Positions 8,359 through 14,712 of a DNA stretch of 14,820 nucleotides are shown here, in pieces. Where the stretch lies: the NCBI GenBank assembly GCA_002436085.1, contig DIXT01000031.1:43625-58444 (forward strand), given 5' to 3'. The position numbers and the translations under genes are program-made. The notes under the pieces were generated by a model. That model searched no databases, was not told where the DNA came from, and was given only the letters and a program-made list of their open reading frames with translations. Position 1 is the first letter of the stretch. Each line of letters opens with the position of its first letter. The DNA comes from Anaerolineaceae bacterium UBA6073. Lineage in GTDB: Bacteria; Chloroflexota; Anaerolineae; Anaerolineales; Anaerolineaceae.

Positions 8359-8471
8359 AGAACGTGTTAATTGAACACCCACAGCCTGCATAAGCATCTT
8401 TGAAATCCAGATTTGAGTATGGACATCCTTAGCGTGCTGCGAGGCGCTTCAAGTAAGTCAATTGTTAACAC

Positions 8472-8500
8472 AAAAGGCTGACCCTATCGGTCAGCCTTTT
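8472..8500 (-). terminator. Terminator of the cold-shock gene
   Basis: Perfect 12-base arms (8472-8483 and 8489-8500) enclose the 5-base loop CTATC. On the minus strand the stem starts 21 bases after the csp stop and ends in TTTT. The A-rich start of the stem would also let it work on the plus strand. Confidence 0.88.
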
Positions 8501-8521
8501 GGGATTGTTGGCTCTTAAGGT

Positions 8522-8734
8522 CTAGAGGACCTTTACATCTTGGGCCTGGGGGCCTTTTGCGCCCTGGGCAACAGTGAATTCAACTTCCTGATTTTCCTGC
8601 AGGGTCTTGAAACCTTCGGAGATGATGGCGCTGTAGTGCACGAACACGTCTTTGCCGCCTGAATTGCGAGCGATGAACCCAAACCCTTTTTCACTATTGA
8701 ACCATTTCACGGTTCCAACTTCACGTTCTGACAT
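8522..8734 (-). CDS. Cold-shock domain protein (CspA family)
   Basis: A 70-residue single cold-shock domain (OB fold) that binds single-stranded RNA and DNA and melts mRNA structure. RNP1 KGFGFI lies at 16-21 and RNP2 VFVHY at 30-34; GTVKWFN at 7-13 is the classic opening. The frame stays open upstream to 8833, but the family length and AGAGGA ten bases before 8734 fix the start at MSEREVG. It is transcribed alone, with its own promoter and terminator and a leader of about 100 nt, which is typical for cold-induced csp genes. Which csp paralogue it is cannot be told from sequence. Confidence 0.95.
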   Translation of the reverse strand: MSEREVGTVKWFNSEKGFGFIARNSGGKDVFVHYSAIISEGFKTLQENQEVEFTVAQGAKGPQAQDVKVL

Positions 8735-8840
8735 TATGTACTGATCCTCTCTATATATAAAAAAGTGTAATTTGATAGATGGGGGTTTACTGCCGGATGA
8801 CAAGCACTTTGAATAGCAAACTACCATATACAACTCGAAT

Positions 8841-8869
8841 ATATTACTACGATATTTTTATTTTGTCAA
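8841..8869 (-). promoter_or_regulatory. Promoter of the cold-shock gene
   Basis: On the minus strand a consensus -35 TTGACA (8864-8869) is followed after exactly 17 bases by TAATAT (8841-8846) as the -10, with AT-rich surroundings. The predicted start near 8834 gives a leader of about 100 nt before the csp ATG. The long 5' leader is a hallmark of cold-regulated csp messages. Confidence 0.7.
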
Positions 8870-8983
8870 AAGCTTTTTTCTTAGAGTTACAGTTTCAAAA
8901 ATCGTTAGATGTAGAGAAAAGGACAAAAAAGATATAGTTGCTGACATAATTGAGTTTGGCAATACAAAAAAGAGAAATCCCAA

Positions 8984-9444
8984 ATGACAGACCAGGCTGT
9001 CCAGATAATTTTGACGGTAAAGATAGGTGATGAAAGTAGAGAAGTGGACCAAAACATTGCGCTTGAGAATTGGAGGGTGGGATCTCCAGTCTCAACCAAA
9101 GCTTGCAGGTCTCTTTGGGGGGTCTGATTTTCGAGATGTTGGATACGAAGATCCATGAGCAGCGTCCAAAGACATGGCAAAGCCTGGGAACAGCAAAGCG
9201 CAGTCTGTTGACTGAGCATGGAGAGATAGGCTTCAAGCGGCATATCTACTGGGATTAAAGAGGCCGGCGTTTTCCCCCCCCCCTGGACTTGCTGTTGGAC
9301 ATTACGCCTTATGCCCGCAACAGCAAAAAGCTGGAAGCCTTTATTCTTGCATGGTCTCCTGAGTGCGAAGCCTCCTGTAAGGACTGTGCAAGGCCTTTGA
9401 CAGAAGATCTTTCATTGCGCGCTTGCTCAGAGCAGCAGACCTAA
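8984..9444 (+). pseudogene. Broken ISLre2/UPF0236-like transposase relic
   Basis: One frame starts at ATG 8984 (MTDQAVQIILTVKIGDES and on to NIALEN). Near 9060 the likely reading moves to another frame that gives GGLIFEMLDTKIHEQRP, then GTAKRSLLTEHGEIGFKRHIYWD. The last part resembles the conserved 'RTLLT.FGE..F.R..Y.D' region of ISLre2 (UPF0236) transposases. A TAA at 9256-9258 (one change from GAA) interrupts it. The same frame then resumes with GRRFPPPLDLLLDI and PYARNSKKLEAF, and stops again at 9442. A run of ten C (9274-9283) lies inside. It is far shorter than the full family length, with no catalytic C-terminal part and no clear terminal inverted repeats. The family call is by eye from one conserved stretch and is moderate only. 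Confidence 0.5.
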
Positions 9445-9645
9445 ATGTCAACTGTGGCGCACGACATTCGCCCCCCTATTGTTAAGATACCCGGCTTATC
9501 TAAGGCGAATTTTGCGATTGCGCAGATACTCCAGGCAATGCCTGAGTGGAGCCCAGCTCATATTAAGGATCTGCCTCAGATGGTACAATACTTTTCAATG
9601 CCCCTGGAAATTGAATTATCCAAAACAGGAATCGGCCAAAATTGA
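9445..9645 (+). CDS. Small ORF of unknown function abutting the hydrolase gene
   Basis: A 66-codon frame starts with ATG directly after the TAA at 9442-9444 and is in phase with the upstream relic. Its TGA overlaps the TTG start of the next gene (TTGA), an arrangement typical of translational coupling. The N-terminus STVAHDIRPPI recalls a histidine-kinase H-box (AHDxRxP), but the rest (MPEWSPAHIKDLPQMVQYF and on) does not continue as a kinase. No ribosome-binding site is clear. It may be a decayed end of a longer gene rather than an intact one. I do not recognise the product. Confidence 0.3.
   Translation: MSTVAHDIRPPIVKIPGLSKANFAIAQILQAMPEWSPAHIKDLPQMVQYFSMPLEIELSKTGIGQN
9627..9644 (+). promoter_or_regulatory. 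Ribosome-binding site that sets a TTG start
   Basis: AGGA at 9627-9630 lies 11 bases before TTG 9642-9644. The hydrolase frame is closed by TGA at 9612-9614, and no ATG or GTG lies between that stop and the conserved TIRYCSLASGSSGN N-terminus. TTG is therefore the only reasonable start. Confidence 0.65.
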
Positions 9646-10436
9646 CCATTCGTTATTGTTCACTAGCGAGTGGCAGTTCCGGCAACTGCCATTTCCTCAG
9701 CAGCAGCAGGACGCGCGTATTGGTGGATGTTGGCCGCAGCATGCGATACATCCGCGACGCGCTGCAGCAAATCGATGAGGATTTGGGGGATATCCAGACT
9801 GTGTTCATTTCCCACGAACACACGGACCACGTCAGTGGGCTGGGACCGCTTGCCCGTAGGTACGGATTTATGCTCGCGATGCACAAGGCTACCTACGAAG
9901 CCATCGGAGATCAATTAGACGGAGTCAGCAAGGACCGGATCTGCCTGATTGACGCGGGGTCCTTTCATCTGGATGACTTTGAGATTGAGGCATTCACCCT
10001 AAGTCACGACGCGGAAAACACCTTTGGCTTTACCTTCTCGAACGGACCTTCCAAACTTGGCATTGCCACGGATTTAGGATACGTAGACAATGCGGTCAGG
10101 AAGAATCTGGAGGCATGCGAATTGATTTCCATCGATTGTAATTATGACGATGACATGCTTGAGAACGGTCCTTATCCAAGAGTCATTAAGGAACGCATTT
10201 TCAGTAAAAAAGGGCACCTTTCCAATCAAAACGTCGGCGATTTATTGACAACTCTGCAGAATAACGGGCAGCTCAGAAGCGTTCTACTTGCACATATGAG
10301 CGCAGAGAATAACCACCCGGCGCTGGCCTTAAGCACAATTAAAGATGTGATGCATCAATCCGGTATCTTTGCCGAAAAAGCGATCAAATTTGAAGTAGCT
10401 AAGCGGAATAGCATAAGCGATCTCCACGTGCTCTAA
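9642..10436 (+). CDS. Metallo-beta-lactamase-fold hydrolase, WalJ/YycJ type
   Basis: A metal-dependent phosphodiesterase-like hydrolase; relatives (WalJ/YycJ) have been linked to DNA-end processing and to the WalRK cell-wall system. Visible motifs: the family opening CSLASGSSGNC (6-16), the metal site HEHTDH (58-63, with H58, H60, D62 and H63), SHD at 121-123, a TDLGY metal aspartate (D144), CNYDDDML near 166-173, H192 in KKGHLSNQ and H218 in LLAHMSAENNHP. All expected ligands are present and the 264-residue length is normal, so it should be active. It starts at TTG, with its first codon overlapping the stop of the small ORF upstream. It is the only intact plus-strand gene in the window. No obvious terminator follows; a structured repeat begins 29 bases after the stop. 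Confidence 0.92.
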   Translation: MTIRYCSLASGSSGNCHFLSSSRTRVLVDVGRSMRYIRDALQQIDEDLGDIQTVFISHEHTDHVSGLGPLARRYGFMLAMHKATYEAIGDQLDGVSKDRICLIDAGSFHLDDFEIEAFTLSHDAENTFGFTFSNGPSKLGIATDLGYVDNAVRKNLEACELISIDCNYDDDMLENGPYPRVIKERIFSKKGHLSNQNVGDLLTTLQNNGQLRSVLLAHMSAENNHPALALSTIKDVMHQSGIFAEKAIKFEVAKRNSISDLHVL

Positions 10437-10465
10437 GTTCTACCGCATCGTATTTTAAGGTTCAG

Positions 10466-10650
10466 CGGGTTTATTCAGAGAAGCAAAAAAAGGACGGAAA
10501 CTTAACGCAATGGCCTATCATGAAATGCGAGGGGAAAAGGGTTTGTGATAACCGCCATTTATAGGGGATGAAAAGAATTTAAACCCCTACATATAGTGGC
10601 ATGGCGAGGCGTGGATTTGCCTGTACCCATAAGGGCAAACTCAGAACCAA
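10466..10650. repeat. Structured repeat A, left copy of a 185-bp direct repeat
   Basis: This stretch aligns by eye along its whole length with 14523-14712. Both open with CGGGTTTATTCAG, share the block around TATCATGAAAT, GGGGAAAAGGGTT and GTGATAACCGCC, then a GGGG/CCCC hairpin, and end in a tRNA-3'-like hairpin. It fills the gap between the hydrolase gene and the nuclease-like gene, and no protein is encoded here. Copies A and B flank the accessory block in the same orientation. Confidence 0.85.
10554..10600 (-). ncRNA. Conserved hairpin inside repeat A
   Basis: GCCA (10554-10557) can pair with TGGC (10597-10600), and AGGGG with CCCCT further in. Repeat B holds the counterpart at 14619-14658, where CTATAT pairs with ATATAG and AGGGGT with ACCCCT. 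Loops and outer bases differ while pairing is kept, which hints at selection for structure. Whether it is transcribed, and on which strand, is not shown; the minus strand is chosen to match the adjacent tRNA-like part. Confidence 0.35.
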
Positions 10651-10653
10651 TGG
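10603..10653 (-). repeat. tRNA-Met 3'-half copy 1 (att-like)
   Basis: On the minus strand this reads CCATTGGTTCTG, then a T-arm with a hairpin insertion, then CGCCTCGCCA, matching the 3' half of the tRNA at 11691-11780. The insertion loop is TTAT instead of TGGC, and the T-stem has mismatches (CTGAG against CCACG), so this copy is decayed. It forms the end of repeat A. Confidence 0.75.
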
Positions 10654-10731
10654 TGTAAATTGTGAGGTATTTATTTGACCTAACCGTTAGTAAAAAAATG
10701 TGGATACACACTAGAAATTACTACGCCCACA

Positions 10732-11280
10732 TTATTCTAATAATGAATCGGCTTTTAGTAAAACTAAATCAACTAATGAAGCCCCTGATGCTCTTCCAAT
10801 TATTGTTCCTTTTCTGGCAAGTTCTATTACTATATCTGTCAAGGTAAAAACCTTGATTCCAGCCTGTCGAAAAAGATCTAGTTCCTCGGGGTGAAGAATC
10901 TTGTGCACAACCAGCTCATATGACCATTTTCCTGGATATAAACTCTGACGTAACTTGTTTTTCTTGGGTAGGTTGTATTTCTTTTCAATCCACTCAGAAA
11001 TCCCGACCATTAACTCTTCGGACGTTCTTTGTGTAGGGGATTTTGGAGACCGCCCAGTTCTCTTGATGGTTTCCTTGGGTAAATCCGAAATATAACTCAT
11101 TGGTCGCATCGATGCAGTTACTTCTATGTGCCGGCACTCAATGGTATTCTCACAGACTTTCATTGCGAGTAAGTCAATCTCGTAAGCTCCAACTACTATA
11201 CCCCTTATCGTGAAGTAGCCCTGTCTATTTAGCCATTCTTCTACAATTTCTTCCGCAAGTAAGGCCATAACCACATCCAA
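10732..11280 (-). CDS. Possible PD-(D/E)XK-fold nuclease-like protein
   Basis: A 182-residue protein in the accessory region. The N-terminal half (MALLAEEIVEEWLNRQGYF, then VVGAYEIDLLA and ECRHIEVTAS) has the helix-strand-ExD...ExE pattern of restriction-endonuclease-like folds: E9/E10, E34-I-D36, and E53 in HIEV. The lysine of the classic (D/E)xK half-motif is replaced (E53-V-T55), so activity is uncertain. The C-terminal half is helical and ends with an LFRQAGIKVFTLTDIV segment. The first in-frame start is TTG 11280; ATG 11268 with GGA upstream is the alternative and would remove four residues. Lower GC than the operon to the left suggests acquisition. It sits alone between two tRNA-3' copies. 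The fold is a tentative call, and a solo defence or repair nuclease is only one possibility. Confidence 0.55.
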   Translation of the reverse strand: MDVVMALLAEEIVEEWLNRQGYFTIRGIVVGAYEIDLLAMKVCENTIECRHIEVTASMRPMSYISDLPKETIKRTGRSPKSPTQRTSEELMVGISEWIEKKYNLPKKNKLRQSLYPGKWSYELVVHKILHPEELDLFRQAGIKVFTLTDIVIELARKGTIIGRASGASLVDLVLLKADSLLE

Positions 11281-11690
11281 TCTACATAAATATGATTACT
11301 CAACTCAATTAATATCACTCTTCATCATCGATTATCTTCGGCTGAAGCTTTCGTTATTCTACCATCTTAATATTTGAGATTCCATGTAGAATGAACAAAC
11401 CTTATAATTTCTCTTTGTTATTAGTGAGAGAAATTTTGGTTATTACTAATATGCTTGGTAGGTGCAAAAACGCCGACCAAAGCTTACAAAACAACTGAAT
11501 AGAACTACATTTTTACTTTTGAGATCCTTATGTAATTCTGGAAGCAGTTTGGTTTATGTCCAATTGATGAGAGCGTTTTTGAACTTCAATAACACCTTTG
11601 GTTTATCAATGAAAGGCTTTGAAGAGACGAAATAATGACACGTCTACTTATAAGGGTGTCATCGAGAAAAGAAAACTTTTCTTGAAAACA
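11281..11690. other. AT-rich intergenic stretch without a gene
   Basis: No convincing coding frame and no recognisable repeat is seen. It holds short inverted repeats: TGACAC/GTGTCA (11636-11641 with 11656-11661) and AAGAAAA-C-TTTTCTT around 11674-11683, both just downstream of the tRNA-like gene on the minus strand. The likely minus-strand promoter of the tRNA-like gene is on its other side, so this is its 3' trailer region. Confidence 0.5.
11636..11661 (-). terminator. Weak candidate terminator of the tRNA-like gene
   Basis: A 6-base stem TGACAC/GTGTCA with a 14-base loop lies about 30 bases beyond the tRNA 3' end and is followed on the minus strand by TTATTT. The stem is short and the T-run imperfect, so this is a guess from position. 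Confidence 0.25.
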
Positions 11691-11780
11691 TGGCGAGGCT
11701 GGGATTTGCCTGTACCCGCCAGGGCAAACACAGAACCAATGGCCTATGAGTCCACTTCTCGACCATTGAGCTACCTCGCC
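11691..11780 (-). tRNA. tRNA-Met(CAU)-like gene with an 18-nt insertion in the T-loop
   Basis: On the minus strand the acceptor stem GGCGAGG/CCTCGCC pairs fully (11774-11780 with 11692-11698), followed by T8-A9. The D-arm is GCTC-AATGGTC-GAGA with G18-G19. The anticodon loop C-T-CAT-A-G has U33 and A37. The stretch after it reads TTGGTT, then the T-arm, then discriminator A (11691). Taking out TGCCCTGGCGGGTACAGG leaves a 72-nt tRNA with the textbook T-loop TTCAAAT. The inserted 18 bases can pair TGCCC with GGGTA around TGGC. Mismatches at 10:25, 31:39 and 52:62 suggest decay or unusual tuning. No CCA is encoded. CAU could be elongator Met or lysidine-modified Ile2; initiator features are absent. 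It may be a functional odd tRNA, a pseudogene, or an integration target. Confidence 0.6.
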
Positions 11781-11904
11781 CCTAAATATTTAGTTATAGT
11801 TGGCTTTTTCGCTTCCATTTAAACGAGAGGCGTTTACCTAAGAACTTCGCGATGTATCAACGTATTACTTATTTACGCAGGAAGGGTAAAAGTTGGCAAC
11901 CTTT

Positions 11905-13995
11905 TCAATCAATTTTTAACAACCTCGCATTGATGGAAACGATAATCGTGCTGAGGGACATAAACCCGGCGCCAAGCGCTGGCGTGATTAGTATGCCCTG
12001 GCTATAAAGAACTCCAGCCGCAAGGGGAATGGCAATCAAGTTGTAACCTGTCGCCCATAAAAGATTTTGAACCATTTTTCGGAACGTTGCTCGGGATAAC
12101 TTTAGAATGCTTACCACATCCAACGGATCACTTCGAACGAGGATAACATCTGCGGTCTCAATCGCAACATCTGTTCCAGCCCCAACCGCAATTCCCAGGT
12201 CTGCTTTTGCCAAAGAAGGAGCGTCGTTCACGCCATCACCGGTCATGGCCACAATTCGATGTTCCGCGTGCAACTCGTCGATCTTGGATACTTTTTCCTG
12301 CGGCAGTACCTCCGCATAGATTTTATCAATACCCAGCATATCCCCAACTTGGTCGGCCACTTTGCGATTATCGCCAGTTAACATGATTGATTCAACCCCC
12401 ATCGTCTTGAGTGTGTTTATTGCCTCAAAAGATGAGGTTCGCACGATATCAGAGAGCGCGATATATCCTAATAGTTTTGAACCTTCCAGGATGAATACAA
12501 CCGTTTTTCCCTTGGCAGCCAGGTTCTCGTAACTTGCCTCGTCAAACTGGATGCTTTCATGCCTCAGATGGCTTGGACTGACAATCATAATATCCCTGCC
12601 ATCCACATTAGCTTTCAATCCCATGCCGGTCAGATTCTGGTAATCTTTTACCGCCAGCCTGGGCAACTTTCTTTTTTCGGCTTCATTTATGATCCCTTTG
12701 GCAATCGGGTGTTCGGAGTTCAACTCGACCGAATAGGCGATGGTTAATAGTTCATCATCGGATACCGCCACACCTTTCACAGCATTTACACCAAAAGCCC
12801 CTTCGGTTAGAGTTCCGGTTTTATCAAAAACGATCGAATTCACTTTGCGAGCATTTTCAAAAGATGCCCTGTCTCTTATCAGTAATCCCTTCCTAGCCGC
12901 AATATTCGTTGAGACCGCGGTGACAAGTGGAATAGCCAGCCCAAGCGCATGCGGACAGGAGATCACAATTACAGTCACTGCTCTTTCAACCGCGAAATTG
13001 ATATCCTTGCCGATCAGCATCCAGGCAATGAAGGTTGCAGTACCAGAAACCACAGCAATATAAAATAACCACCTGGCGGCGACATCCGCTAAACGCTCTG
13101 TGTTCGATTTTGATGCCTGGGCTTCCCGCACCATTTTGATAACCTGCGAAAGAAAGGTTTGATCCCCAACTCGAGTAACTTCGAATTTGAGAATTCCTTC
13201 CCCGTTAATTGACCCTCCGACGACCTCATCACCATCCTTCTTATCTACTGGCACCGATTCACCGGTGATCATGGATTCATTTACGGATGAAGCACCAGCA
13301 AACACCGTTCCATCGATCGGGATTTTCTCGCCTGGTTTGACCAATAACCGATTACCCGCTTTCAAATTCTTCACGGGAACATCAATCATTTGACCATCTT
13401 CACCGATCAGGTGTGCGATTTCAGGCATAAGCTTGATCAATTCTTCAAGCGCCCTGGAGGCGCCCTCCACAGACCTCATCTCGATCCAATGCCCAAGCAA
13501 CATTACCACAATCAGGGTGGCCAGTTCCCAGAAGAAGTCATGACCTTCGAGAACGAACACTGTCAACGTGCTGTAGATGTAAGCCACCGTAATTGCCAGG
13601 GCGATCAGCATCATCATTGCTAGTGATTTTTGTTTGGCCTCATCGCGGGCACCTTTCAGAAAAGGCCAACCGCCATAAAAAAATAGGACGGTAGAGAGAC
13701 CAAATAGCAGGTACTTATCTCCAGGAAAGCTGAGATTAACTCCCAGGAAACTTTGAATCATAGGAGTAAGGAGAAGGATGGGTATCATTAAGAATAAAGA
13801 TGCGAAGAACCTTTTCCGAAAATCCGCTACCATCATTTCGTGATGATCGTGGTGGCCGCCATCTTTGCTGCCCGATACTTCATGGTCCATGTGCTCGTGA
13901 TCCATCTGTTCTAGATCCAGCTGTTCATGGTTCATGTGTTCATGGTTCATTTGATTTTGATTATGTTCTTTCAAATTCTCATTTGTTTCTTTCAT
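11905..13995 (-). CDS. copB: CopB-type P1B-3 copper/silver-exporting ATPase
   Basis: A heavy-metal P-type ATPase that pumps copper (probably Cu2+ or Ag+) out of the cytosol. In order: a His/Met/Glu-rich N-terminal tail (residues 11-54, with repeated MNHEH, MDHEH and HHDHHE), membrane helices, the actuator TGES (244-247), the transmembrane CPH triad (347-349, which defines P1B-3), the phosphorylation site DKTGT (391-395), the HP pair (429-430), TGDGVND (585-591), and C-terminal metal-site helices with YN (651-652) and MSLSTIIVSINA (679-690). All catalytic motifs are intact and 696 residues is typical. The ATG has a strong site, GGGAGG, six bases or so upstream. It stands alone, without a visible regulator or chaperone gene, between tRNA-3' repeats. 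Its AT-richer coding differs from the left operon, so horizontal gain is likely. Confidence 0.95.
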   Translation of the reverse strand: MKETNENLKEHNQNQMNHEHMNHEQLDLEQMDHEHMDHEVSGSKDGGHHDHHEMMVADFRKRFFASLFLMIPILLLTPMIQSFLGVNLSFPGDKYLLFGLSTVLFFYGGWPFLKGARDEAKQKSLAMMMLIALAITVAYIYSTLTVFVLEGHDFFWELATLIVVMLLGHWIEMRSVEGASRALEELIKLMPEIAHLIGEDGQMIDVPVKNLKAGNRLLVKPGEKIPIDGTVFAGASSVNESMITGESVPVDKKDGDEVVGGSINGEGILKFEVTRVGDQTFLSQVIKMVREAQASKSNTERLADVAARWLFYIAVVSGTATFIAWMLIGKDINFAVERAVTVIVISCPHALGLAIPLVTAVSTNIAARKGLLIRDRASFENARKVNSIVFDKTGTLTEGAFGVNAVKGVAVSDDELLTIAYSVELNSEHPIAKGIINEAEKRKLPRLAVKDYQNLTGMGLKANVDGRDIMIVSPSHLRHESIQFDEASYENLAAKGKTVVFILEGSKLLGYIALSDIVRTSSFEAINTLKTMGVESIMLTGDNRKVADQVGDMLGIDKIYAEVLPQEKVSKIDELHAEHRIVAMTGDGVNDAPSLAKADLGIAVGAGTDVAIETADVILVRSDPLDVVSILKLSRATFRKMVQNLLWATGYNLIAIPLAAGVLYSQGILITPALGAGFMSLSTIIVSINARLLKID

Positions 13996-14019
13996 CTCAA
14001 GCCTCCCTGGGCTTTTAAT

Positions 14020-14052
14020 ACTCTGAAGAGTCCATTAACTTTTCCAAGTATA
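14020..14052 (-). promoter_or_regulatory. Candidate promoter and operator of copB
   Basis: On the minus strand TATACT (14047-14052) is a good -10 about 50 bases before the start, but no convincing -35 is seen at 16-18 bases. Downstream of it, ACTCT-GA-AGAGT (14020-14031) is an inverted repeat with 5-base arms, placed where a repressor would block transcription. It does not match the CueR or CopY operators I know. Confidence 0.3.
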
Positions 14053-14143
14053 TTTATGTTAATCCTGCAATAATCTCGGTGACCGGTAAGCTTATACATA
14101 TCCAGCAACTGTTGTTGGTTATTATGATTCAACCTGCAACAGT

Positions 14144-14527
14144 TCATTTTTGAAATGGTGATGATTTATCCATCAGAAAATTGCCGGATCCCTGTTCGAC
14201 ATAATCAAGATTTGATCTGCCTTTATCAAAGGCCTGCTGGTCCGGCTGGAAGTGTTCGGAGAAGGTGCGGACGGCGGACAGGGTTTTGAGGTCGGCGAGG
14301 GTACGGTCGAGGAGGGTGTCGTAAGTTTTGCAGAAGTTGGCGCGCAGGTAGGGCTCGGAGGAAGGGTCGGTGAGGGTACGGCATCCGAAATAATGGATGA
14401 CCTTTTCGATAAAGGGGTATGAGAAAGGGGGGTTCTCAGATTGGACGTTGTAGAGGTAGTAGGCAAGGCATTGGGAGCGCTGGCGCTGTATCTGGTTCCA
14501 GGCTTCGGCGGCAGTGGAGACGCGGGT
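14144..14527 (-). pseudogene. Truncated coding fragment of unknown family, cut by repeat B
   Basis: A 127-codon open frame with no start codon at its 5' end: reading TRVSTAAEAW at 14527, it is preceded at once by TAA contributed by the repeat. It continues NQIQRQRSQC, then YYLYNVQSENPPFSYPFIEK, FGCRTLTDPSSEPYLRAN, and DTLLDRTLADLKTL. Third codon positions are strikingly C/G-rich from 14527 down to about 14230, unlike copB and the AT-rich surroundings; after that the bias vanishes (from SNLDYV on), so the natural end is probably lost too. The coding bias argues that it was a real gene from a GC-rich source. I do not recognise the family. Confidence 0.5.
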
Positions 14528-14712
14528 TTATTCAGGGGTGGGGGAGCAAAAACCGACAGAACTTTAACTCAATGGACTATCATGAAATACAAGGGGAAAA
14601 GGGTTCGTGATAACCGCCCTATATAGGGGTTAATAAGACCTCTTACCCCTGCATATAGCGTAATAGCGAGGCTGTGATTTGCCTGTACCCATAAGGGCAA
14701 ACCCAGAACCAA
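14523..14712. repeat. Structured repeat B, right copy of the 185-bp direct repeat
   Basis: Homologous by eye to 10466-10650, in the same orientation. It starts exactly where the GC-rich fragment is cut, which marks a real element boundary. Its last part is the first unit of the 72-bp array. It contains the hairpin 14619-14658 (CTATATAGGGGT pairing with ACCCCT-gc-ATATAG). Confidence 0.85.
14619..14658 (-). ncRNA. Conserved hairpin inside repeat B
   Basis: Twelve base pairs: CTATAT with ATATAG and AGGGGT with ACCCCT, with a 2-base bulge (GC, 14651-14652). The apical part can add AAG/CTT. Together with its counterpart in repeat A this shows pairing kept despite sequence change. Expression is not demonstrated. 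Confidence 0.35.

Noticed and set aside
8735..8833. N-terminal extension of the cold-shock protein to 8833
   Set aside because: The added 33 residues are not part of the family and lie in the leader. AGAGGA precedes the ATG at 8734.
8895..9243. Minus-strand ORFs of about 112 residues
   Set aside because: Two overlapping frames are open, neither shows a family pattern, and the plus strand carries the transposase-like relic.
11691..11780. Class II tRNA (Leu, Ser or Tyr) with a long variable arm
   Set aside because: The anticodon is CAU. Placing the extra bases in the variable arm leaves no proper T-stem or 7-base T-loop, while excising 18 bases from the T-loop restores TTCAAAT.
11885..11905. 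Terminator after copB
   Set aside because: The AAAAGGTTGCCAACTTTT region is only an imperfect palindrome with a weak stem and no clear T-run.
14173..14466. 97-residue minus-strand ORF rich in Pro/Thr/Ser
   Set aside because: It is a wrong-frame reading of the GC-rich fragment. The adjacent frame (14144-14527) gives a normal amino-acid mix and C/G-rich third positions.
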